Shown here one piece after another: positions 44,477 through 55,708 of a stretch of DNA of 64,000 nucleotides. Every line of letters begins with the position of its first letter. The stretch's first letter is position 1. The stretch is from Lineus longissimus. Its lineage: Eukaryota; Nemertea; Pilidiophora; Heteronemertea; Lineidae. A program made the translations under genes and the position numbers. The stretch lies in the NCBI RefSeq assembly GCF_910592395.1, contig NC_088317.1, positions 9,364,001-9,428,000 on the forward strand, in the 5' to 3' direction. A model generated the notes under the pieces. The model was not told the origin of the DNA and made no database searches. It was given only the letters and a program-made list of their open reading frames with translations.

Positions 44477-44700
44477 TATTGCATTCAGACCAAGGATCAA
44501 ATTTTGAATCCAAGTTATTCAAAGAGATGTGTTCCTTGCTGGGAGTGCGCAAATCAAGGACGACAGCGTACCATCCACAATGCAATGGCCAGGTGGAGAA
44601 CTTCAATAAATCTATCAAGGCCATGCTGACGGCCATGGTAGATGAAGAAGGTAGAGACTGGGACCTGAAGCTTCCAGCAGCACTCATGACGCAAGAACGG
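44477..44700 (+). pseudogene. Ty3/Gypsy integrase core fragment joined to BEL/Pao
   Basis: From about 44477 the sequence reads LHSDQGSNFESKLFKEMC, the second catalytic Asp motif of a Gypsy integrase. TTAYHPQCNGQVENFNKSIK follows with the third catalytic Glu, then DWDLKLPAALMT, where Gypsy similarity ends and repeat-like sequence starts. It is closer in style to the Gypsy 2 integrase at 10325-11408 (MDQGSNFES) than to Gypsy 1, but is in the opposite orientation. No Gypsy sequence precedes it, so it is a bare internal fragment. The junction lies in a region where the BEL YVDD codons and the Gypsy motif share cattcagacc-like bases. Confidence 0.78.
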
Positions 44701-45019
44701 CCGCCATTTAGGCCTAGAGTTAGACATCGGCAAGCTAAATTTACGGGATGTAGGGGCCTATTAGGCCACAAACGACACCATATTGCTACGTTACAATACC
44801 CCGATACTCTTGGAGATTCATACTACAATCTGATCAGTCATATAAAAGTTCTTATGGCCAATGGCTGGGAAAAAATAGAGGTTAATATTGAGATAAAATC
44901 TTCTAAAATCTTACCTGTGCAAATGGTAAACATGTGAGACAGCTGGCGTGTTGCCAAATCCGGACCTACTTTTCCTCAATCGTCCATGTGAATGTGAGCT
45001 CTCGAACTATCATTCCTTG

Positions 45020-46160
45020 CAAAAATGGCAATGACAACACCACTAATAGCTTTGAATTACTTTTCGGTAATTATTAACACATCAACACGCATGATCTTTC
45101 TCAAACTAACTGAAAGACCTATTTTGTCTCCGACGCACAACAACATATCAATCCGCTCTGGCTATCCACACATATCCATTCGATTCGATAGCACTCGATA
45201 CAGTTTGATAAATAATCAAAGTTTTCGTGCTTTGTTCTGTCAAAATCAATAGATATAATAGTAGAATAGTAGAACTAATTCCCGAAGTTTGCAATATTTG
45301 ACAAATCGGATGACCCTTCTCAGATCTGCATAAATTACGATCATACTGATAAAGCATGAGATCGTGACTGTCGCTTCAACATTTCGAAGAGAATGTCGAC
45401 TCAATTCGAAGGCTGTTTCTATCAAATAAAGTTGAATCCATCGTTAACGGAGCGTACTAACCAATTTTGATGAATACCTTCTCTACTTCTGTAAAGTTTC
45501 GTACCATAATTAATTTCAGAAACGGTTTAAATTATCAAATTTGTCACTTATATAATCAATCCAGTTGAAACAAAACGGTCGCAATTTTTCTATCATGTGA
45601 TCATACGGGTCAGCGGGCAAGCACGCTCTCCGACACAAGATCTCCAGACAAATCCTCTGCCACTAGCTTCCATTATATATTACGTTGGAGCACACTCAGC
45701 AATAATGGTGGCCAATTCTAGCAGGGACGTTAATGTGTGTTTATTTCGGGGCGGGAAATTCAAATCCAGAAAAAAACGGGATCAAAAGACATTTTGCTCA
45801 CTATCGCCAAATGGTGATATAAATCGAAACTAATCTATTTTATATCAAAACTTCTATAGCATGCGGACCATTTCCACTTTATTTCAAGCTTTTATCTGCT
45901 GGAATAAAGCGGCGCAAAAATGTTTTGTGCTTTACACGTATTCCCCCCTGGTGAGCTAAATTTTAGTCAAATCACGCAGAATTTTTTTTAAACTGCTTAG
46001 GTAGTCTAGTTTTACCACCCAGCCAAATTCAAAAGTGCCTAGTTCCTACAGTTACAAAATGCCCAACGTTGTCTACAGATGGCTTGGACGATGGAAGGAC
46101 AGGCACCAATCAAATAGCTATAGGACTAGCTCCGCCAACTTTGTCAGCTGAGCTAAAAAG
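45020..46160. mobile_element. HINE/pearl-like subfamily B copy
   Basis: It shares cattcgattcgata, gtttgataaataa, agttttcgtgctttg and gtttcgtaccataa with 35040-35185 and 38170-38500. It ends with a decayed microsatellite (about 46078-46105) and the hairpin gactagctccgccaac...gtcagctgagctaaaaa closing near 46160. The left end is not identified and may lie as far left as 44700. Its end directly abuts the TTAA-flanked element at 46167. Confidence 0.5.
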
Positions 46161-46166
46161 ACTTAA

Positions 46167-47188
46167 AGGGTAACTCGTGTCAAATTTCACCATATAATGT
46201 TCTAGCTGCTTTTGACAAATGACTACGTCACTTTCTCATAAATCGGTAAGGTTTTCGAATCGAAATGCACATTTTCTAGAAATTGATGGTTTTAATCCCT
46301 CCCGGACGGCTCGCTTCGATGCCGTTGAAATCGCTCTACGCCGATGACGTCACAACATGAACTTTTTCGTGGTCGCGGTGGTTTACATTTCCGCAAAAAA
46401 AAAAATCTCATTCGTTTATTTACAACTGCCAATGACCATTGACATTCCATCCTGTCCTTACACAATAATGATAAGAACTGAAGACTATGGAGAAGAAGAA
46501 GAAAAGGGTTGTCGGGTGGCGTTGTGCTGCGATGTTTTGCGGCAACACCAACAAAACTGAAGGTGTTGGGTTTCCCGCTGGCCTGACCCTATCAAAGAAC
46601 CGGGCCGTCACCATAAAGTTCAAGTCAAGAGGTCACCAGCCGGTGGTTCATCTTCTCCTCCTGATGCCCCGCCGGAACACAACTTCGAGAACAAACTCCA
46701 AATTCGTCTGACGTTGGGGGTCTTCCAGCACATTTGGAAAAAATCTCAAAGTAACGAGGTAAGGGAAGGGACGGCCCCTCCCCCCCAAAGTCCACAGTCC
46801 TAGTCATTTCATCATAAATTTCCTAAGTCCTACCAGGAAATTCCATCGCTGACGTCATAATAATGGTATTCCTAAAACTTTTTTAGACCTCATTTAATAT
46901 TCATTAGATTTTCCTGAGCGTACGCGAACTACTGCGGATATAGCTTCTTCCTAGAGCAAATAAGAAAATATTCGACGGTCTGACTTGTTATGTTGTGACG
47001 TCATGAGGTCACGTGACTTAGTGCGGGTTTTTCAAAACGTCTTCGGCAGTTGGCCAGTCTGACGCGAGTAAAACAGTGATTTTATAATAAATCTAATCAA
47101 AAATGGAAAATTTGGGATTTACATTTATGATCAACAATTAAAAACCGATGTATTTCCGCAAAGTTGTAAATCACATCATAGTATCACT
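46167..47188 (+). mobile_element. TTAA-flanked element with a THAP-like ORF
   Basis: TTAA at 46163-46166 and 47189-47192 flanks imperfect inverted ends, AGGGTAACTCGTG and the complement of an AGTGATACTATGA end. The interior includes a short THAP-like ORF (46487). TTAA duplication together with a THAP domain is characteristic of Kolobok transposons, which fits better than piggyBac here. The weak terminal match and small size make this provisional. Confidence 0.45.
46487..46711 (+). pseudogene. THAP-like N-terminal remnant
   Basis: After a basic leader (MEKKKKRVVGWR) it reads CAAMFCGNTNKTEGVGFP, which follows the first cysteine pair and the G-x-F-P segment of THAP domains. Beyond that the frame does not show the Trp or the C-x2-H pair, and an alternative frame continues with FENKLQIRLTLGVFQ, so a frameshift is likely. 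With no complete zinc ligand set it cannot be a working THAP domain. Confidence 0.35.
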
Positions 47189-47239
47189 TTAAGTTCCAAA
47201 ACATGTAAAATGGCCGTTACAGTTAAGACTTGTTTTCTG

Positions 47240-48330
47240 CTACTCAAGCTTTGTTGATTCGTAGTTGAGGCTAGTTGACTGCTAGTAGAGCTTTCCTCAC
47301 TTGACAAAGTCATAGTTGAGGCTAGTTGACTTGTATTTTAGGCTAGTTGGTGACTAGGGTAAACTAGCATTTGACTAGCTCGTCAAGAGAACAAAGTTCA
47401 ACTACAAAACAACAAGGTTTGTTGAGTCTAGTTAAACCTAGTCAAAGGCTAGTTAACCCTAGTCACCAACTTGCCTCAAATACAAGTCAACTAGCCTCAA
47501 CTACGACCTTTGTTGAATGTTGGTTCCACCATGTTGATACCCTTGGAATGAAACACACCAATCTGTTTCAACCGTTGTTCGATTACCGCTGTGTTTTTCA
47601 TTGTATTTATTTAAATAGAATGTTCATACTCTTGTTTTGGTTCGAGTGAAGCTCTCTGGACTTTGTCTGGAGCTGGTTCTGGTTCAAGAAAAGCTCTAGA
47701 AACACACCAATCTGTTTCAACCGTTGTTCGATTACCGCTGTGTTTTTCATTGTATTTATTTAAATAGAATGTTCATACTCTTGTTTTGGTTCGAGCGAAG
47801 CTCTCTGGACTTTGTCTGGAGCTGGTTCTGGTTCTAGAAAAGCTCGCTGGACTTTGTCCGGTTCTTGTTCTTGTTTTGGTTGTGGTTTTGGTTGTCTGGT
47901 ATCCCTTTTTAACCTATTATTCTTCTTACGATCTTTTACCTTATTCTCCTGACCACACTAATTGCTTCTCCGATCTTTGTTCCTAAGGTGCTTCATTGCT
48001 TGTCACCTGTGTCACAGGAGTCTCCTGAGTCTCCTGGTCCATTTATCTTAATTTATTTTTCCTGGTTGACTTGTATTTGAGGCTAGTTGGTGACTAGGGT
48101 TAACTGGCCTTTAACTTGGTTTAACTAGACTCAACAAACCTTGTTGTTTTGTAGTTGAACTTTGTTCTCTTGACGAAGTCATAGTCGAGCTCTGTTGAAT
48201 GTTAGTTCCACCTTGTTGATACCCATGTTGACAACTGGGATTAAGCACACCAATCTGTTTCATCTGCAGTTTGATTACCGCTGTGTTATTCATTGTATTT
48301 ATTTGAATAGAATATTCAAGTTTCTTTTCA
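47240..48330. repeat. Complex of inverted and direct repeats
   Basis: The block 47370-47510 (tcaagagaacaaagttcaac, caacaaggtttgttgagtc, ctagttaaccctagtcacc) reappears in reverse complement at 48063-48180. Next to it, a block with caccaatctgtttcaaccg and cattgtatttattt appears in direct orientation at 47549-47647, again at 47698-47796, and in diverged form at 48249-48320. Such mixed orientation points to repeated insertion or template switching of one fold-back family. No coding sequence is supported. Confidence 0.6.
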
Positions 48331-48344
48331 ATTTTACTCTTACA

Positions 48345-48443
48345 TACTGATCAAGGAATGGTTTTATCATATAGCATAAAGGATCAGATAAAATATATCT
48401 TTTAGCCTTTATGCTATAAGACAAAACCATTCCTTGATCAGTA
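48345..48443. repeat. Long hairpin with 38-bp arms
   Basis: Arms at 48345-48382 (tactgatcaaggaatggttt...) and 48405-48443 are inverted repeats with a few mismatches and a 22-base loop. It stands directly downstream of the unclassified minus-strand ORF at 48489-49157, where it could act as an RNA 3'-end hairpin or be the core of a fold-back insert. Confidence 0.7.
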
Positions 48444-48488
48444 CCTTAGCAACAATTCAACTAGCTTTAACATCTTCCTTGTCAATTT

Positions 48489-49157
48489 TTAAAAAAAATT
48501 ACTTCTTGTGAAACCATTCCATAAGTCATTCAAATCATTAATTTGGTCAGTGTTTGTCAAATAAGGATTCAGCACTACATAATATATTTTTAACTTATCA
48601 AAAGCTTGGTGTAAAACCACTTGGTAATTTATGGTAACCTTAATTCCACAATAATGTAGGTATCTGAGGTATGCATGGTAAACCATTCTAAGATCATTAA
48701 AATTCTCTTCAATTATTTTAGGTTTACCAAGTGCTCTATTGATGAATTCAGTCTCTATAAACCAATCATAATCACCACAGTGTATTTTGAAAAAACATTC
48801 CATACACCCAGAGACTTCGATCTTTTTTCTTGAGGCGCTTAGTGAGGTGTTTGTCCGTAAGGAAGTTGTTCGGTAATTAAGATGGTCGTTCAGGGCTACC
48901 AAATTTTATTGCAGATTGAACTGTCTGAAATATCTGGTATCACTTAGCCATTTCCTTGGACTTGAGAAGTAACCCTTTAATTTAGTTTCGACAAACTCTT
49001 TTACATAATTTACGGTTGATTTATTCAATCGTCTCAGGTCTAATCTTCCAAGGATAGTGTCAAAGTATCTTGTCTTATTATCAAAATTAATTTCATGACA
49101 TCGGAAACCGTCATCGTCGTAAGCAGTTGCATTACAATTGTTACAGAACTTGTAATG
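48489..49157 (-). pseudogene. Unclassified zinc-binding-style protein
   Basis: Reading leftward, the frame opens with HYKFCNNCNATAYDDDGFRC, a cysteine arrangement (C-x2-C then C-H) suggesting a small zinc site. It continues EINFDNKTRYFDTILGRLDL and NYVKEFVETKLKGYF. An in-frame TAA lies near 48893. The same frame then continues with SGCMECFFKIHCGDYDWF and HAYLRYLHYCGIKVTINYQ. An additional cysteine motif (ELCHNCERC) occurs upstream in another frame at about 49220-49240. Codon content is clearly protein-like, but I recognise no family. It is flanked on both sides by the repeat word found in the 47240-48330 complex (gaactttgttctcttgacga at about 48157 and 49303), so it is probably cargo of that repeat family. 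Confidence 0.42.
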
Positions 49158-49586
49158 GACTGTTTTACTATTTAACCTTTATGGATTCAAGCTATCTTGT
49201 ATTCAAACAATGTACATCGTTCACAATTATGACATAATTCAGCTGGAGGGTCTGCATTAACGTCACATTGTTTCATTAATGGTTGTTCCATTAAGACAGG
49301 GTCGAACTTTGTTCTCTTGACGAAGTCGAACTTTTTTCTCTAGATGAAGTCATAGCCATGTCGTGTAATATAATTTACATGCGTCTCTCTTTCAGTGCCA
49401 TACCTGGGATAACTCTATGTCGAATAAAACCCTCAGGATCAGGACCACATTTGTTCCCACGCCTGCTAAACTACTCTGACCTAGATTGGTGTGTACAGGG
49501 TGTAGTATTAAGGAAAAGTGGTATTTCTAGAAATGGTGTTTTTACTAAAATTGAGCTCAAAAACCATATTTTGTAGGCTGTTTTTA

Positions 49587-50610
49587 ACCCTTTCGGACCT
49601 GAGCAACCGTGACACGGTTGATCTTGACCCCACCGCAATTACCCGAGCAACCGTGGGGCGGTTGATGCAGAAGATCGTTGATAACTAGCAAATTACGGTG
49701 CTGCCATCTTCGAACTGCCTATCAAACCAATGTCTACAATCAATGAAACCAGTCTCGCTGGTATCGGGGATTCCCCACCGATATATACGGCCGTAGTAGA
49801 CATTTGTACTCCATGCATTGTAGAGCAGCAGCGCGGCGATATGGCGGCAAAACGGAAAGCACATTTGTCTACCGAAGATGTTCTCGCGGCGCTCATTGAT
49901 GATAGCGAGTCCGATTTAGACCTGGGGGGTGAAGATATGGAGCTGTCAGATGGGGAAAACATTGATTCGGACTGGGAGTTCGACCACTCAGACCATGAAT
50001 CATACAATCTTACATGTCGCAGTTGCGGGTGTGAAAAATTCAAAAACAGGGTGATCTTGTATTTTTTCACCTAAATATCAGGTAAAAACAATTTGTTTAT
50101 CACAGTTTCAAAATTCTAATAGTTATAATAAAGATATAATAACAAAAGAAGTGGTTTTTACCATTTATTTTGGCTGAAATATGAAATTATGTCGTTTTCG
50201 TCAGATTTTGAAGTTTTCGACCAAAAATGAGGAAAATGCCCCAAAATCATAATTTCTAAGATAATTGAAAAAAAAATGTGTGAAAATGAAGATGCCCCAC
50301 CCTTCTACCTATTCCATGCAGTTTTTGTTTGTGGTTCTTGAAACTAAGAGAGCCAATAATTTTCAAAGTAAAAAAAATCACTTGCGGACAGTTTTGAGAA
50401 TATGCTAATGAGGTCACATGACCTCATTAGCATTTAAATTTTTTTTTTTTCCCTACCAAAATATTCTCCATTTAGTTGTCTATCCAACCCAGGCAGTCAT
50501 TTTCCTCTATCTCTCTTATTTTCAACACACCAGGCCAGCAGAAAAAAGCTCTAAAAATCCCCGTTTTGGGCCTGGGTAGATGGGTGGGTTAGGTGTTGGG
50601 TCCGAAAGGG
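49587..50610 (+). mobile_element. piggyBac element remnant (TTAA family 4)
   Basis: Perfect 11-bp terminal inverted repeats, CCCTTTCGGAC and GTCCGAAAGGG, are flanked by TTAA at 49583-49586 and 50611-50614. The 1024-bp element has the first exon of a piggyBac-type transposase (49841) and then AT-rich non-coding sequence, so it is an internally deleted, non-autonomous derivative that kept its 5' coding end. The repeat acctgagcaaccgtg-ggttg occurs twice near the left end. Confidence 0.8.
49841..50074 (+). CDS. piggyBac transposase N-terminal fragment
   Basis: From an ATG in a good context it reads MAAKRKAHLSTEDVLAALID, followed by a strongly acidic stretch (DSESDLDLGGEDMELSDG, then DSDWEFDHSDHES). 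A short basic N-terminus, a helical DVLAALID-like segment and a long acid run are the usual opening of piggyBac and PGBD transposases. The frame drifts into non-coding sequence after about 65 codons, which marks the internal deletion. The in-frame ORF upstream of the ATG (from 49730) looks like leader sequence. Confidence 0.6.
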   Translation: MAAKRKAHLSTEDVLAALIDDSESDLDLGGEDMELSDGENIDSDWEFDHSDHESYNLTCRSCGCEKFKNRVILYFFT

Positions 50611-51168
50611 TTAAAAAAGTAATGGATTGTCATACATCATCTTTCCCATTACTTACGTTGTCCCTAAGTATAGGCTCCCGATATGTGGCCAGCTTGTTAG
50701 CACTATTGGCCAATTACGAGCCACTCTCTGTGATGTATTGCAAAAGAGTAGTTGAGTTGCTTTAACGTTTTAGGTACGAGCCATTGTTACACTCAAACAG
50801 CCTATTTGAGCCTCTTTGACCTTGAAAAGTAGGTCAAATCAATGAAATGGTCCAGGGACCATGTGCTCACCTGTGTCAAAGGACCTTGAAAAGTAGGTAA
50901 AAACTGCAGATGATATATAATGTATAAATGCTAAGAAGTACCTACCATATTTTTTTCAAACTTTTTGGACCAGTATTAACTCTTTCAGTGCCCAAGGACG
51001 TACATGTACGACCTAAATATTAAGGTATTTTAGTTCCTCCAGACGACACCAGATGTCCCCAGCTACTCAAATGTGGTTCATATGGTTTCTCTGGCCTGGG
51101 GCGTCCAAATTGAATATTTTTTTCGACTGAGAGGGTGGGGTGGGGTTTGCCACCCCTCATTTTAGGTG

Positions 51169-52652
<1,484 letters not shown>

Positions 52653-53577
52653 TGGTGAAAATCGGCCAAAAATACCACTCCCTCAAAAAATTTAGAACAT
52701 AATCCTAGTATGCCCGTACTTATTACTGCTGTTTTATTGAAACAGGAGGTAAAGACAAAGGTTTTGAAGAATTTTGATGAGTGTATCTCAATTATTTTTG
52801 TGAGATTTTGGGTAGTGACAATGCCCAAAAATGCCCAAATCATGGCACTGAAAGAGTTAAGCAAACAATGGCCTATTTTTACTTGAACAAACCATCATAT
52901 AATGCCACCATTTGGTCTCTCAGTAGGGATCACCAAGGGGTTCATTTGTACCAAATTTGAGATCTCTGGCTAAAGCGGTTGCAAAACATGCCACTGTATG
53001 CCATGCAACTTGATCCTGTGACCTTGAGAAGTAGGTTTGAAAAATAACGCGCTGGATATATGATGCACCATTGCTAGAAGTACAACCATATTTTTTTCAA
53101 ATTTTTTGGACCTGTAATAACGGAGCAATCGCATATTTTCAAGGTGGCCAAAACTTGAATCATATGACACCACAATTCGATCTCCGAGTAGCGGTCACCC
53201 AGGGGTACATTTGTACAAAATTTGAGACCTCTGGATGAGGCAGTTACAAAACGTGATGCCATTGTCTTATGGCAGTGACGCCAACAGACTTTCATCTCGG
53301 TGACCTTGAACAGTAAGTCAAATCAAAACCAAGATTTGCTCTAGCAGCGTTCATAAAATCTAGCCAAAAATAGGTTTTCAAAGAGCGCCACCTATATGGT
53401 AGACAAGCAGTAAAATTACTCTAATTTTCATTTTGAAAGAAGGTCCTGCCTGGGGGTACCGTACCCACCCACACACCAAGTATGAAGGGCCAGTGGTTAA
53501 GAAACGTGCCACTCTTTTGTCAGAAGTTAACGACGGACGACAAAGTATTGTATAAGCTCACCTGACAGGTAAGCTAA

Positions 53578-53735
53578 GAAGTATCTTTCAAGCAGTATGC
53601 ATCCAATAAAAGAGAGAAAAAACACCTCATCTCTTATTTGAAATTTCGGTAACGCTACTAGGTGTCTGAATGGGAGTGTTTAGGGGTTAAAAGTGAGTGC
53701 TGGAAGTGTTAAAAGTGGAATAGTCAATCACCTAA
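53578..53735. other. Short spacer, nothing recognised
   Basis: Sequence between the HINE-like element and the Harbinger-like MITE, with no feature I can support. Confidence 0.3.
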
Positions 53736-54415
53736 AGCCAGCTACACACAAGGGATTTCTCACCAACTTAGTTGGTTTTAAAATCAAGAGCAGGTGCACA
53801 GGTGACTGGAAGTTGAGAGTCGTTCACCCATTCACACAAAAGACATAATCGCAGCAATATATAGGTCCTGCACTATTTTAAGGCCAAAACCTTGGTCAAG
53901 GCTGAGTGCAAATATCTATTATTTCTGGCGGGGAAATCCTAGAGCTAGAAACACGGCTGCCAATGACTTTGTTGTGTACAAGGAGAGGAAGAAAAAGAAG
54001 ATTTCATCTATTATTATTGTAAAAAGTATCAGTGAAAAGAGGAAAAGGAGAAATCGATGGTATAATAGGAGGTTTTGGGCAAAACCGTGAATTATGAGAC
54101 GGTACAGCCTTGCCGCCTATGGGACTCTATAAAGATAAAGAGTCAAAATATGGCCCAACTATGTTGTTGACTGAATCACACGGGGAAATTTCTACCCCAC
54201 ACTCCTTATATAAACAAAAAATTCCTCATATAAACAAAAGATGCCATCGAGAAATAGAACAAGTCGGCAGTGCAGCCAGCAGCTCCAACCAATCAGGCAA
54301 AGTATCAGTTACCTGGTCTGCGTTGCAAATACACGAAAGATTTGAATTGGCCGATTCCTGTTATGAATTAAAATTCCAACTATGTTTGTGAGAAATCCCT
54401 CGTGTGTACCGGGCT
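53736..54415. mobile_element. PIF/Harbinger-like MITE
   Basis: The terminal inverted repeats AGCCAGCTACACACAAGGG and CCCTCGTGTGTACCGGGCT match at most positions over about 27 bases. Both are flanked by a TAA trinucleotide (53733-53735 and 54416-54418), the target duplication preference of PIF/Harbinger. The 680-bp interior has no transposase. It lies 80 bases from the kinase exon. Confidence 0.65.
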
Positions 54416-54495
54416 TAACCTGTTCATATGCCTGAATTTCTGGGTTTAATGGGCTACAAGAACAAAACAAAGAAGAAGATAAATTAATGTCTTAC

Positions 54496-54576
54496 CTGAA
54501 AACTATGATTGACATTTTTGGTGCTGCACTCGGCAACACTGAGATCGGTTAAACTGATTTCGTCAAAGATCATAGA
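54496..54576 (-). CDS. Diacylglycerol kinase delta/eta-type PH-domain exon (middle part)
   Basis: Exactly 27 codons: [16 protein letters not shown] then [11 protein letters not shown]. In type II diacylglycerol kinases this segment (middle beta strands of the PH domain) directly precedes the VITPFR segment found in the exon at 17193-17297. The minus strand has a pyrimidine-rich tract and CAG before the exon and GTAAG after it. Both ends are phase 0, as needed to join the other exon. Exons for the beginning of the PH domain were not found between 54600 and 64000 and are presumably further right, with the LINE at 55709-61901 inside the next intron. Too short for the ORF criterion, it is supported by splice sites, phase and protein continuity. 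Confidence 0.85.
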
Positions 54577-55708
54577 CTGAAATGGAAAGATTCTCTTAAA
54601 TTTTCTTTCAGTTTTGAAAGACTTAAGTTAATGTCAAAGGCTTCCTTATCACTTTAAGCATTAGCCAAAGATTAAAAGCTCAGAGACAAAACCAGCCATC
54701 CAATGTAATGTAAACTTATTGACAATTCACATTCTTCTCTTCCTCTGTACATCTGCATGTGGCGTATTTTGTACAAAAATTCTGATCACAAAATTCAGGC
54801 AAGGTTTCCACTGGCGCACACCAATTTTGCCATTTGCGATAAAAATACTCAACTGGCGATAATCAAAAAAATTTGCGAAAGTTTTGAACTGCAAATACCA
54901 TTTTTCTTCATCCATGTCTGTTAATAATCTTCAGCATAGAGTTAGCAGTGCATTTTTATTTCACAATTCGAATCAACCTCATTCTAGGTTGATCAAGGCG
55001 CCTACTGAGATGGACAAGTGGTAAGGACGTGAGGAGAACGAACCTGCCGATTTTTAGCAAAATAAACGATTAAACTACGACTCAGGAGGACACGGCTGGA
55101 CCACGAACGAGGAACGAACAACAGACAACCCAGGGATATCGAGAGGACAACGTATTTGCCGATTTCAATAGAACTTTTAGTACTTTTAGATGCTTTTATA
55201 AATCGCCGGGCCGACGCCATTGTGAACTGAACTATACCTTCGTACAGTGCAGTGCATTGATGTACAACGCCCATGCACGCAACGCCCATGCATTGTGTGG
55301 AACTCTTATGCAGCATAAAGTAATAGTGGCACAGCAGTTTTAATATACCAGATTTTAATATAGACTCTTAGCATCTGAGCAATTGACTTGCATCATAACT
55401 ATACCCCCCTTTTATCATCACAACTGGCACAACCCAGCATTGACTTTTATCATAAACAATTTTAGTACACGCCCGCTGCGGCGCCCGTGCTCAGCGTGGG
55501 GGAAAGGCCATTTTAGTGCATGAACTTTGTCTTTTACCATAACTTTTAACTTTTATCATTTATCTTATAGTCATCTGAGGCCAGTTATATAGACTTTTAA
55601 CACCATTGCTGCCATAAGCAATAGCGAATCTCACCATATAGAACTCTGATAGATATACCCAAGCTTAAACACCCACCCCGTTCAGTTCAGAGAGCACCCA
55701 CCACTCCC
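54577..55708. other. Intronic sequence and probable LINE 5' untranslated region
   Basis: 54577-54980 is ordinary AT-rich intron with the exon's pyrimidine tract at its left edge. From about 54985 (ggttgatcaaggcgcc) base composition becomes richer in G+C, with stretches such as cgtgctcagcgtggggg. This may be the 5' untranslated region and internal promoter of the LINE whose ORF1 starts at 55709. The exact 5' end is not visible. Confidence 0.4.
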
